Assembly: GCA_905221605.1 (NCBI GenBank)
Contig: CAJNDS010002606.1
Location: forward strand, 206,001 to 270,000
DNA length: 64,000 nt
Source of the DNA: Symbiodinium natans
Lineage: Eukaryota > Sar > Dinophyceae > Suessiales > Symbiodiniaceae
Direction of reading: 5' to 3'
The stretch's first letter is position 1, and each line of letters starts with the position of its first letter. The notes under the pieces were generated by a model. That model was not told the DNA's origin and ran no database searches. It saw nothing but the letters and a program-made list of their open reading frames with translations. Positions 1-9,689 of this stretch are shown here, in pieces. The position numbers and the translations under genes are program-made.

Positions 1-962
1 CTCCATAGCCAGGCAAAAAGGTTGGGAGCTGCGCAGGCATGATCACACACGCTGACATGGCAGTATCGTGCAAACGGCCTATGCATCTGCGCCCAAAGCC
101 GGGTAGCTTAGTAACAGGGTTCAGGGCGCCTTCTCTTCCTTCAGAGGTATTCCTTGATGGTCAGAGCGCCGGCCAGCGACCTTTGCCGCCTGGCCTGTCC
201 GAGGAGGCCGAGGAAGTGCTGTTTCTCTGCTCCCTTTTTTCTGTTGCTCCCTTTTTGGATCTTTTTGGGGGGCCTGCGGTTCTTGGGTCTCGGGTCCTCC
301 GGTCGCCTGCAGCTGTGCAGACGTGCTTGGGAAAAATTTGTCCGGCCGTCAATGGGCATTCTGCGAGAAGTGAGGAGGCGAGGAGGCGAGGAGCATGGTT
401 GACCTACAGTCTAACAACTCCACACCGAGGTGGGGAAAAACAAAAAAACGGGAGCAACAGAAACAGGGAGCACAAGCACAACCCACCCGCCGATGTCAAA
501 GGACCTAGCTGCTTAACGTATGAGGTGCACGATGCTCGATAGTGTGCCTTCTGTCGGCTAGTTTTGTTATTCTTCACACTGATTTAATCAGAAGTATGAG
601 GCCCTCGTGGTTTTTGCTGCTGCTTGTAACTGCTAGCACTATCGCTTCCCACTTCGAATACAGTCCTCAAGAATTCTCACGCTTCTGTATGCTTCTGTAT
701 GGTTGCAAGGATCCCATGATTCGAAAGAGCTCCGTTCCATAATTGCACGCTGACAGCATGCGGTCTCAGCTTTGGAGGCTTTGTTCCCAACCCTGATATT
801 TCAGAACATGACGCCGCCTTGACGCATTGGTGTTTGCGGCCTCGGTTTGTCGTGTTGGGTTCACTCATGGGGGCCGAAGACTGAAGGTGGGGAGTTGGCA
901 TCATGATTGGGGCACAGTTACTTGGCGAAGCGCCACTTGTTCGTTGACTCTACAAAGACAGC

Positions 963-963
<1 letters not shown>

Positions 964-1002
<39 letters not shown>
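964..1002. repeat. (TG)n microsatellite
   Basis: About 19 uninterrupted TG units. It is the first of several AC/TG tracts in the window; the largest lies at 46888-48131. Confidence 0.95.
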
Positions 1003-1005
<3 letters not shown>

Positions 1006-1519
1006 TTGCGTTTCATCACTTGCTCCAGAGCCCAGAGTCCACAACCTACTGGTAAAGCAGATCAGGTCTTGCCTCCAAATTTTGCCTTTCGAGATGCAGT
1101 CGTATCTCATCAAGTTCGGACACGGTGTTTACAGCGTGACATCACAAGCTCTGCATCTCGACACTTCACAGCGCATGGCACGAGTGCAAACCTGCGCCGT
1201 CATCAGACTGGGAGTTAGCTTCTAACACCACTGCAGAATATTTCATTTCATCACCCGAGAGCAGAAACGCGTGTACTCCCCATTCCCCATTTTGAAAACT
1301 GCTCGTATGGACACTGTTCAAGACTTGCAGTTGATGATTCCCTATCCATGGAGAAACGAGCTGGAGCAAGCGGGGGGAAATGTGGCCTTGGGATGCAGAT
1401 GTGATTTTTGGCCCCTCTGCGGTGGACTCGTTTTGGCTTTGGGCGGGTGTCCTGTAGGTGTAATGAAGAAATGTACATGTAATGTGCAATATGTGGTATG
1501 TAACAGATAGCATAAATTA

Positions 1520-1756
1520 CATATATATATATATGTAATATGTCATATGCAAGATGTAATATGTAACACGTAATATGCAGTATGTAGTTTGTAATATGTC
1601 ATATGGAATATGTATGTAATATGTAATATGTAATATGTAATATGTAATATGCAATATGCAATATGCAATATGCAATATGTATTATGCAATATGCATTATG
1701 CAATATGTAATATGTAATATGTAATATGTAATATGTAATATGTAATATGTAAAAAA
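1520..1756. repeat. TATGTAATA-type minisatellite
   Basis: A degenerate array of short units built on TATGTAATA and TATGCAATA variants, running into related TATGTGTA-type repeats further right. On the minus strand it gives artefactual Tyr/His/Ile-rich open frames. Confidence 0.9.
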
Positions 1757-1812
1757 TGTAGTATGTGCACGCGTCTGTAACATGTAACTTGTAACAGGTA
1801 GCATCTAACAGC

Positions 1813-2095
1813 ACATGTATATGCACATGAATATGTATATGTATATGTGTGAGTATACGTATCTGTATGTGTACCTGTCTATGCCTGTGTACGTGTAGTG
1901 GCTTAAAGTGCATATGTTTCTGTATGTGTACATGTATATGCCTATGTATGTGTAGATGTGGATATGTGTAGATGTGGATGTGTACGTGTATGTGTAAGTG
2001 TATGTGTATGTGTACGTTTATGTGCATGTATTCCATATGTGTGAAAGGTACATGCATATATACACGCGTGTATGTATATGTGTTTATTTATTCAC
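1813..2095. repeat. TATGTGTA-type low-complexity tract
   Basis: An irregular mix of TATATG, TGTGTA and TACATG units. Together with 1520-1756 it forms about 570 bp of purine/pyrimidine-alternating DNA. No gene is supported. Confidence 0.85.
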
Positions 2096-3490
2096 ACTTG
2101 AGTATATATGTACATCTACAGACCTGACAGGCCATACTAGCACTAATTAGCTGTAGTGAACTTACTGTCTTCTGAGCGGGTTAAAGCTCCACGCACAATC
2201 GAGCCTTGGTTCTGTCATAGAGGGTAGATTTCTGAGTATGCGCTGATTTGCGTGGAATCCTCTTCAGGCTATGCTACGAGCATTATATAAAGAACTATAG
2301 GTCACGAAGGAGTATGCATAGAACCCATTTTGCGTGAAACAGTGTATTTTGGGGCAGATCCAAATGATGCACGGTTCCGGAACACTGTATGCCATCGGGC
2401 ACTGAGGTTGGCCGTGAACTTCGGCATCGTTGCATGGCAGAGCCTGCCAGCAGGGCGCTGCTCTAAGCCTCTGAAAGGGGTGTCGTGTTGAGGGTTGTGT
2501 TTAGGGTTGAGGGTCGGACGGCGTTGTCAGATCTTGTTCCCGCAATCCCCCCCGTGTCTCTTTGTCGGAAGGGCTGGCTGTAGAGGTAAAGATGCCATCA
2601 CCTCATATGCATCGCATGGTAGAAGCAGGAAAGTAAAGGCCGAGCAGGCTGCATTAGTTCCGAGCAAGCTGCACGAGTCACGGCTGCTCAACCACTGCCT
2701 TGGATACGACAAGGCAATCGGGCCTTGTTCCTCAAAGCCACCTAAATCCTTTTTTTCAGATCGCTGCCGGCTTTTGAACAAAACGGGAGACAATTGCAGG
2801 TGTGCCCTGTTTTTTGAAGCACTCTGGAGTTCGTTTTGTTTTCAGCCCTAATGCCTTGAAGGAGGAGGAGGTCTGGACAGGAGGGGGGAGGAGCAGGATA
2901 GGCCTTAGGCTGGTGTCATCTATGGGGTGTTAGCAAGAACGGGGCCAAGCTGCGGCAGGCCCTTGGAACGCAGGTGGGCGGGCATGTTCGGCGGTGGCAT
3001 TTCTCGGGTCCCATCACGAAAGAATCAGACTTCTTGGAAAGTATCGTACTGTCACACAGCAAAGTCATGCTGCCCGGCACTGTGTCGACCGCGACTGCGA
3101 ATCTGTGTGCAAGGTGCCGCATGTTCGGAGCCATGCTGGAGAAAGATCACGTCCGCAGCAGCCAGGGCGACCCAGAGAGTGCCAAGCGACACAAGCTTAC
3201 TGGATTTTACTGGTGTAGGGGACAGGGCTTCAGGCTTCGAGATTTCAGGTAACGCATGGTGCTTCTCCGGTTCAAAAGCGAACTGAAAGAGACTAGTGTG
3301 GAAAGCAGCGCTTGCTTGCCTGCCTGCTGCTGTATGGCTTACTGCATCCAACTCTGCCGTGGCAAGTAACCTGCAACTCACGTTGTTAGAAGGGGGGATT
3401 CCACCATGAGCAGTGCCAGCATCATAAATAAAAGAGCAGCATGTCATTACAGGATATTACAGGTGAAAATAGTGGTGCTGCGCAGCTGTC

Positions 3491-3619
3491 ATGGCGTCGG
3501 ACGCAAAGGACACGAACATTCCCATGGAAGCTTCTCTAGTGTGCCCGTGGATGTTTTTGCCCCAAGGGCAGCGCTTGTTTGTCGAGTTGTTAAACTCGGT
3601 ACCAGTGCCCAGCCTGTGA
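3491..3619 (+). CDS. Candidate first exon, unknown protein
   Basis: An ATG at 3491 opens a 42-codon frame beginning MASDAKDTNIPMEASLVCPW and ending at TGA 3617-3619. Composition is protein-like and rich in charged residues near the start. A GT within the frame near 3600 could be a donor, so the exon may stop before the TGA. The next protein-like segment lies at 3652-3747. The function is not recognised, and the call rests on composition and spacing only. Confidence 0.3.
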   Translation: MASDAKDTNIPMEASLVCPWMFLPQGQRLFVELLNSVPVPSL

Positions 3620-3651
3620 TCTCGAGGTGACATGCCAAAACAACATAAGGC

Positions 3652-3747
3652 GATGAAAAGAAGACCTTTGGCAGCCCTAGCGAGACGTTTGAGGAGTGGC
3701 TCCAGCCTGCGGCGGACCGGCCTGAAGCCAAACGGCGACGGCAGCGC
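3652..3747 (+). CDS. Candidate exon, unknown protein
   Basis: The frame reads KTFGSPSETFEEWLQPAADR and then a basic run PEAKRRRQR, with a GT directly after codon CGC at 3745-3747. It may belong with 3491-3619, but splice phases cannot be settled by eye. No domain is recognised. Confidence 0.3.
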
Positions 3748-4033
3748 GTCTCTCCAGTGGGATGGGGAAGGTTTTGGAGGTTCAGCGACTCTAAGCGCCT
3801 GGCAGGCGTTGAAGCATGGGGTGCGTAGAGGGGATGCGGTTCGGTGAACTCAGGAATTCAGGGACTTTTGAGAGACAGGCCGCAGTATCTGCAGTCTTAC
3901 CAGGGCGCCCTAAAGTGCAGCCCTGCAATCCGCAGAGTTCCATCTCAGCACTCGGGGTCTGGGCTGGCTCACATTCCCAAATCAAGAGCGAGGCTCCGGG
4001 TCTCAGCGTCTCCGGGAGTAAGCCTTGCCTTCT

Positions 4034-4099
4034 TATCCCTACCTCTAACTACCCATGAACCTATACCCATGAACCTTCAAGTTGGGCCCTAAACCCTAA
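4034..4099. repeat. 66-bp duplicated segment, copy 1
   Basis: This segment is repeated at 4394-4459, exactly 360 bp downstream, with a single clear mismatch. It carries ACCCATGAACCT and GAACCTTCAAGT, which match the arms of the GGTTCATGGG inverted-repeat family seen at 27167 and 43543. It runs directly into CCCTAAA repeats. Confidence 0.8.
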
Positions 4100-4393
4100 G
4101 CCCCAAACCCTAAAACTACAGTTTATGGTGCTGAGACCGAAGCACTCGAATCTCAGCTTGAGCTGAATGCAGCGAGAGGTGATTTTCGGAGTCCCTCCCC
4201 TCCTGGGGTTTGCACTGTCGTTGGGTTGTCCCTCTGTTGTCTCAGCTCTTCTGAGTCGTGATTCGCCTGAGCGAAAGAGAAGACCCAAAGCCCTTTAGAC
4301 ACCCATCAACGAGCCCTGAAAGGACCTTTTATGAGTAGGGTAAGTAGGGTAACTATACTTATGACTGGTTATAGCCTTATTCGGGTGTTCTTA

Positions 4394-4459
4394 TATCCCT
4401 ACCTATAACTACCCATGAACCTATACCCATGAACCTTCAAGTTGGGCCCTAAACCCTAA
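4394..4459. repeat. 66-bp duplicated segment, copy 2
   Basis: Near-identical to 4034-4099. It too ends in CCCTAAA repeats, so the duplicated unit is a mobile-element arm plus telomere-like sequence, not telomere repeat alone. Confidence 0.8.
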
Positions 4460-4538
4460 ACCCTAAACCCAAAACCCTAAACCCCAAACCCCAAACCCTA
4501 AACCCCAAACCCTGAACCCTGAACCCTACACCCTAAGC
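4447..4538. repeat. Interstitial CCCTAAA tract
   Basis: About 13 heptamer units with variants CCCCAAA, CCCTGAA and CCCTACA. It is internal, not a chromosome end, because unique sequence continues on both sides. Confidence 0.9.
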
Positions 4539-4631
4539 CGAGGCTCCTTGCTGTCACTTCCTCGCCTCGACTGGCACCTGCTTCCCCAGCACCCAGTATC
4601 TACAGCGACGGCGCAGCCAAGATGCAAGGGG

Positions 4632-4800
4632 GGGTTTCCCATATTTGGGGGTTTACGACATGAGGGGGTACCTTAGCATCGTATGGTGGTTTACGATATT
4701 AGGGGTACCTTAGGGTTTAGGGTTCAGGGTTTCCGATATTTTAGGGATCCGAATATATGGGGGTCTAGTTAAGGGGTCCCCTATTTTCGTAAACCTTCAA
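4632..4800. mobile_element. GGGGGTTTACGA-family inverted-repeat element, composite
   Basis: Three partial copies of a motif GGGGGTTT-C/A-CGATAT followed by GGGGTACCTT lie in a row with TTTAGGG repeats between them. The right end reads CCCTATTTTCGTAAACC, the inverted form of the left motif. The same family occurs at 8053-8147, 20939-21034 and 46142-46252. No coding capacity, so MITE-like. Confidence 0.5.
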
Positions 4801-4872
4801 GTAAATGTAGGGTTCAAGGCTGGCAAATTCTGCGTGAAAAAAGGAACCTCCAACCCACCACCAATCTCACAG

Positions 4873-4910
4873 CTGTGTGCTGAGGAAATTCTGGAGTGGT
4901 GGACTCCCGG
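4873..4910 (+). CDS. Candidate micro-exon with GC donor
   Basis: After CACAG the frame reads LCAEEILEWWTP and is followed by GCAAGT, a good match to a GC-type donor. Short exons and GC-AG introns are known in dinoflagellates; applying that here is inference. The function is unknown. Confidence 0.3.
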
Positions 4911-5130
4911 GCAAGTGCATGCCGACTCCCCGATTCGGCTCGCCCTTCATGAGATGCAGAAGCCGCTCAGCTGCAGAGCCAGATTGTGGGTTTCAGGCGC
5001 CCAAAAACCGCACTGCAAGACTTTCAGCCCTCCCCTCTCTGACACGTTGAGTGTCTAGGCTTGAGAAGCTTTCCGCCGCAACAGCTGCGGCTTGAGAGCT
5101 GAGACTCCGAGTTCTCCCCATCCCCAAGCC

Positions 5131-5195
5131 CTTAAGGTTCAGGGTTTTGGGTTTAGGGCTTGGGGTTTAGGGTTTAGGGTGTAGGGTTTAGGGTG
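5131..5195. repeat. Interstitial TTTAGGG tract
   Basis: About nine TTTAGGG-type units, in the opposite orientation to the tract at 4447. It ends about 30 bp before the acceptor of the candidate exon at 5226. Confidence 0.9.
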
Positions 5196-5225
5196 TCTTT
5201 ATCTATTTGCGCCTGCACGCTTCAG

Positions 5226-5532
5226 GTACCTAGCCGATTGGCAGGCTTCGACGAAAGACGTGTTCTGGCAGCGGAAGTCCAACAAAGCGGTGCTGTCCAT
5301 CCTACTTTGCCGCAGCCGCTCAGCCCGTCTCAGCCATGACACCAGTATCCCCGAACTTGTGGGTTGTACCAAATCACGCCCAAAACCCGGAAGGGTTGCT
5401 TTCAGAATGTTGCACCACCAGCTGTTGCCTGTCGCAGTCTGCCTCAATCTAGGCGAGAACGGCGATTGGTGCACGTACCATGGGATGAACACAGAGGCGC
5501 GGCCTTGGGTTCAAGTGTGCGATCCAGGATAA
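5226..5532 (+). CDS. Candidate exon, unknown protein
   Basis: After CTTCAG the frame reads YLADWQASTKDVFWQRKSNK then AVLSILLC and stays open to TGA-type closure at 5532. Only the first 80-100 bases look convincingly coding, so the true 3' end is probably inside this range. Not recognised. Confidence 0.3.
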
Positions 5533-6295
5533 TCTAGGGCTGAGGGCCAGGGCTTGCTTTTGCACGCGTGAGCTGCGGCTCACTCAGCATCACTTTCCGA
5601 GCGGGCATTGAAATCTTCCGCATTGAGGTCAGTCTTCCCTCCGGATCTGTTTGTGCTGAGCGTGCGGCCATAGTCAGCACCAGGGCAGAAAGTACTTCTG
5701 TTTACAAGGAGCTTGGACATTTGTGAAAGTAGGGGCTGATGTCAGTGGCGCGACTCAGTCATCACTTGGACTCAACGATTGTCGCTCGTTTGTGTGAAGA
5801 TGCAGCAACCAAGGGGCTGCCAGCGACTTCCGTCATGCGACTTTGCCAGCAAAATGCCTGAAGCGACCTGTGGTAATGCAGCAACATGGGGGTATGCCTC
5901 ACTCGAGATCTTACTTTGCTAACGTTTCCGTGTTAGAGTTAGGTTAGTGGCCTAGGCTGCGCCTGCGACTTTTGGTTCGTGTGCTTTATGCTCCGCATAA
6001 CATGGGGGCTTTATGGGGCGGTGCAGCCCTCAACCTCAAACCCCGACCCTACTGGAGCCGGGAAGTCAGCTCACGCCGAGGCGAAGGACATCGTCCTGAT
6101 TGCTACACTGGATCCGGCAGATGCTGGGCCTCATTGAAGTCATTCCGGCTCTTGCGATCTAAGCAGAAGCAAGCACCGAACCCTATAAAAGAGTGCTAAG
6201 CCCTACGGAGCCCGAGTTTCCTTGAAACCTCGGTTTTGGATATTCGGGAGTCGGAGAACTGAGGCACCTCAGCCCCGAAACCCGGAAGCAACCGA

Positions 6296-6367
6296 ATGCC
6301 AACGAGAGCCAAGGACAAGCTGAACCCACTTTGGCCCTGCGAGGTGGGCTCCCAGCTGCTTGTGAAG
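6296..6367 (+). CDS. Candidate exon before a CCCTAAA intron
   Basis: The frame reads RAKDKLNPLWPCEVGSQLLV and ends at AAG followed by GTTTGG. CCCTAAA repeats start about 10 bp into the putative intron (6378-6454). Another short protein-like run, AEAKDIVLIATLDPADAG, lies just upstream near 6070-6136. The function is unknown. Confidence 0.3.
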
Positions 6368-6377
6368 GTTTGGGCCA

Positions 6378-6454
6378 ACCCTAAACCCTAAACCCTAAAC
6401 CCTAGACGCTTAAACCCTAAACCCTACACCCTAAACCCTAATCCCTCAACCCTC
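6378..6454. repeat. Interstitial CCCTAAA tract
   Basis: About 10 units with CCCTAGA and CCCTCAA variants, between two candidate exons (ending 6367 and starting 6507). Confidence 0.9.
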
Positions 6455-6506
6455 AGTCGCGACCGCAGCATGGGGTTGAGACGGTCCAAGTTATGACACT
6501 GTGCAG

Positions 6507-6692
6507 CTCTGCGTGGCAAAAGCGACAGAAAGGTGTGCCAGAGCTGGCTCAGCAAGCTCCGGCAGGAGAACCCCCAGCTGCACTGGTGATACCTCATGCC
6601 CCAAACCTACATCGCGAGCCCGATTTCGCAAACCTGACCCACCTTGTGCTCAGTGATGTGACTGTGGAAAAAGAGAATGCAGTCATGCGAGG
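6507..6692 (+). CDS. Candidate exon, unknown protein
   Basis: The open segment after GTGCAG includes VPELAQQAPAGEPPAALVIP and then an acidic run NLTHLVLSDVTVEKENAVM. It ends near a GT at about 6693. It sits between two CCCTAAA tracts. No domain is recognised. Confidence 0.35.
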
Positions 6693-6770
6693 GTCAACTT
6701 AGACTCGAGAGCCCTACTGTAGATAAGCCTTAAGCCACAGGGTTCTACCCTACAGCCCCCGAAGCCGCCT

Positions 6771-6869
6771 CAACCCTAAACTCTAAACCGTAAACCCTAA
6801 ACCCTAAACCCTCAGGCCTAAGCCCTAAACCCCAAACCCCAAACCCCAAACCGCAACCCTAAACCCTCA
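6771..6869. repeat. Interstitial CCCTAAA tract
   Basis: About 14 heptamers with variants. It ends 8 bp before the acceptor AG of the exon at 6877, so the pyrimidine-rich acceptor tract is itself telomere-like sequence. Confidence 0.9.
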
Positions 6870-6876
6870 CTCAAAG

Positions 6877-6968
6877 GAATCCGGACATGATGGTCATCGC
6901 CTTTGCTTCCTTGGAGTGCCACCGCTTTGCCGTCCGCCTCCTGGCTGATGCGTTCAGAAGGCCGCAGG
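6877..6968 (+). CDS. Candidate internal exon, unknown protein
   Basis: The acceptor is AAAG and the donor is a textbook GTGAGT at 6969-6974. The frame between reads NPDMMVIAFASLECHRFAVR then LLADAFRRPQ, clearly protein-like with an amphipathic helix look. CCCTAAA repeats lie before the acceptor and TTTAGGG repeats follow about 20 bp after the donor. This is one of the best-supported host exons. The function is unknown. Confidence 0.5.
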
Positions 6969-7877
6969 GTGAGTTGATGGTTTAGGCATGTTTAGGGTTT
7001 AGGGTTTAGGGTTCAGGGGTGGCCATGCGGTGCTCGTATCGGTTTGATGACTAGGATCCCCTTAGAATGAAGAAACCTAAGCCCTCAGCCCTAAACCCCA
7101 AAACTCCAAAAACCCAGGCGTGAATGGCGAAATCGTCGAGCCGCCAAAGCAGCCCCAGGCCACCCCATCGCCCAACGAGGCGGGCTGCGCGAGCTGCGCG
7201 AGCTTTTCCGGGATACGATCATGTCAGCTGCAGGGACTTTGAAGACCCCTAAGCCCTACACCTTGTGTACCTAAGCTGCCTGCTGAACCCTAAGCTTTGG
7301 GAAAGCCCACGCTGCAGGCCTTAAGCGGCTCGATTTGGCCCGAGTTGGTGGAGCTCGCGGAGGGTGCCTGGCCGGTACAAGCGTTTAGAGGTTTCGGGTT
7401 TTGAGAGTTGAGAAGAAGCCGGTGTCAAAGATGGAATTCAACAAGTAGCGCGCAACGTTGAATTTATGTGAGTTTTAGGCTCCTTGGTTCAAGCTCAATT
7501 TGTTGGAAAAGGAGGCTTGGAGGCGTAGAGTGGTAACTCCTTGTGTCTCATGTTTTTAAAGCAAGGCCTGCTATGCTTCAGTCCCGTCTCTAGGTACGAC
7601 AGAGTACCCGTGGGACTGCAAAGACGTGGTTTATGCCGCTTGCTGGCACTGCCAGGTGATCCCTAGACCCTAGACCCTAGACCCTAGACCCTAAACCCTC
7701 AATGCACAAACCGAGACCAGCAGGTTCTCTTCCCCCTAAACCTCCCAAACTGCCCGCTTCAAAACGCCTCCGAAATCCCACCCAGAAAAAGCTTAAATCC
7801 TTCCTCCAAAGTCCAATCCTCGACTGTTCCAGCCCATATACCCAACAACCGAGATGCTGGGTGTTGCCAAGAGTTTG

Positions 7878-7962
7878 ACAACCCTAAACCCTAAGCCCCA
7901 AACCCTAAACCCTAAACCCTAAACCCGAAACCCTAAACCCTAAACCCTAAACCCTAAACCAC
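7878..7962. repeat. Interstitial CCCTAAA tract
   Basis: About 12 units, mostly perfect. It lies 90 bp upstream of the inverted-repeat element at 8053-8147. Confidence 0.9.
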
Positions 7963-8052
7963 CTAAGCTCAGGTAGATGGCGCATGGAACTTCTTCCATC
8001 CAGGGCACCAGCGCATCCTCCGGGTGCCCTGGGGCCTGGGTGTAGATGGGTC

Positions 8053-8147
8053 AATATGGGGGTTTCCGATATTCGGGGTACCTTTAAGGGTCCTGTTTTG
8101 AAGTGGGTTCTAGTATATTCTATCATATTTGGGGGAAACTCCCATAT
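8053..8147. mobile_element. GGGGGTTTCCGA-family MITE-like element
   Basis: The ends are ATATGGGGGTTTCC and GGAAACTCCCATAT, inverted repeats matching at 13 of 14 positions, around about 65 bp of AT-richer sequence. No coding capacity. Related copies are at 20939-21034 and 46142-46252. Confidence 0.55.
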
Positions 8148-8547
8148 ATAAGTGCTGTGCGTCTTTGCCAAGTTTAGTTGTGGGTTGCATTCATGTAGCG
8201 AGCAGCCAGGAGGCAAAGCAGCGTGGGTCCCACGTCCTTGTCGGCATCCACTCAGACGCCACATTGCTGCTTGACTTTGCTCATGGCTTCGGCCAGAAGG
8301 TAGCAAAGACGGCTGGCTTGAGAGCTTTCAAGACTGGGTTCATCAGGGTTCGGCTCTGTTGAAGATGAGAAGTAATTGGGAGGAGGTTGCTCCACGATGC
8401 TCCCACGTCTCAGCGAAGGAACGACCTCTTCGGAAAGCCGAGCCATGAGAACTTCGTGACTCGCTTTGGTCGGATTCTCCAAAACCGGTTTGTGACGCTC
8501 GCCTCGAAACAGTTTAGGTGGGATGTGACAGCAGTCAGGCTCACATG

Positions 8548-8615
8548 TTATGCAATATAATATATATATATATATTTTTTTTATTATATATTATATACGT
8601 ATATAGTATATAAAA
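8548..8615. repeat. AT-rich microsatellite
   Basis: An (AT)n tract with a T-run and ATTATAT variants in otherwise GC-richer DNA. Confidence 0.85.
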
Positions 8616-9515
8616 ATTGTTTGCATCCTCTGTGTCGAGGTCCTTTGTGCTGAAGGATGCGCCATGGGTGGTTCCGCAGGACGTTGTGCAAACGGGTGGG
8701 CAGAAACGGTGTGAGGGTGGGCCTTGCACGCAGGGAGGGGTATGTTCTCTTTCCTCACGCCCGGCAGAAAAAGAGGGTCTTTGGACTCTTAAGTGCGCAG
8801 CAGAAGAAGAAGAGGGCCTTCAGAGTCTATCTGTGTTACTTCAGCCAGGCTTCGTGTTGAATGCCGCCCGGCTGGGCGGCCCCCTTAGAGGCTAGGGCCT
8901 TGTGGCCTGATCTTCAATCTGAACTAAAAAACGAAAGAGCGAAAGAACGAAAGACGGAGTCCGAGAAACTTGTTCTGGGCACGGAGTGTCTACGGTCGGG
9001 GGCCGGGCCGATCACTCTCTTGCCCCCACAGTCCGGCTTAAGACTCTTGCGTTGAAGGACCTTATCCAGGCACTTTGCATCAAGAAGGCCGGTCTGACGC
9101 GGCGTGCGCCGGAATGTGGACCCAGTGTAGACTCTCGACAGCCATCCCAAAGACAGAATCCAATCGCAGGTTGTCACCGGCTCGGTGGACAAAGTCACCG
9201 ACTGCGGCAAGGCGTGCAAGTTGTCCAGATCGTGCTGGCACAAACTGACGAATGGATTTTGTTCTGGAGTGTGGAACTTTGACGTGCAAGTGCACCAGCG
9301 GGCCCTAGCAGCAACAGTTGCTGGAAGACAGGCCTGCCTTTTCAACGCAACGGGGCCACCATGAAAAGTGCACTTTCGAATTTGAATGGCCGCTTGCATT
9401 CGTGCGGGCGAACGGGCGAAAGCCGCAAGACCTAAAGGCCACAATCCATCGGGGGATGGCCCCTCTCCAGAACGGGCTCCCCTCCCCCCCCTGAGCCCTC
9501 TGACCTGGGCGGCAG

Positions 9516-9623
9516 GTTCTCATCGACGAGCTGTCCTACGATCCGTACAAGGTCCCCCGCGACCTGGGAATTTTGGAAGTGATCAACTCTCAGGACTCCA
9601 TCACGGCACTTCGGCTGCAGCGG
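9516..9623 (+). CDS. Candidate exon, unknown protein
   Basis: After GGCAG the frame reads VLIDELSYDPYKVPRDLGIL then EVINSQDSITALRLQR, followed by GTTTCC. Composition and codon use are strongly protein-like. The donor is weak, and the frame remains open to TAG near 9683. No family is recognised with confidence. Confidence 0.45.
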
Positions 9624-9689
9624 GTTTCCTTCTCTTCTGAAGCTGGCTCTACCTTGCTACTCTTGATCGCAGCAGCGATCTAGACCCCG

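Larger units (their letters stand above)
1..3490. other. Host region without a supported gene
   Basis: No reading frame here combines protein-like composition with splice signals or a known motif. Open frames of 60-170 codons occur on both strands but are what GC-rich noncoding DNA gives by chance. The notable content is simple repeats, listed separately. Confidence 0.5.

Noticed and set aside
39..542. 167-codon plus-strand frame near the left edge
   Set aside because: Several overlapping frames on both strands are equally open; there is no motif and no splice context.
1599..2057. His/Ile/Tyr-rich minus-strand frame of 152 codons
   Set aside because: A translation of the TATGTAATA and TATGTGTA repeats.
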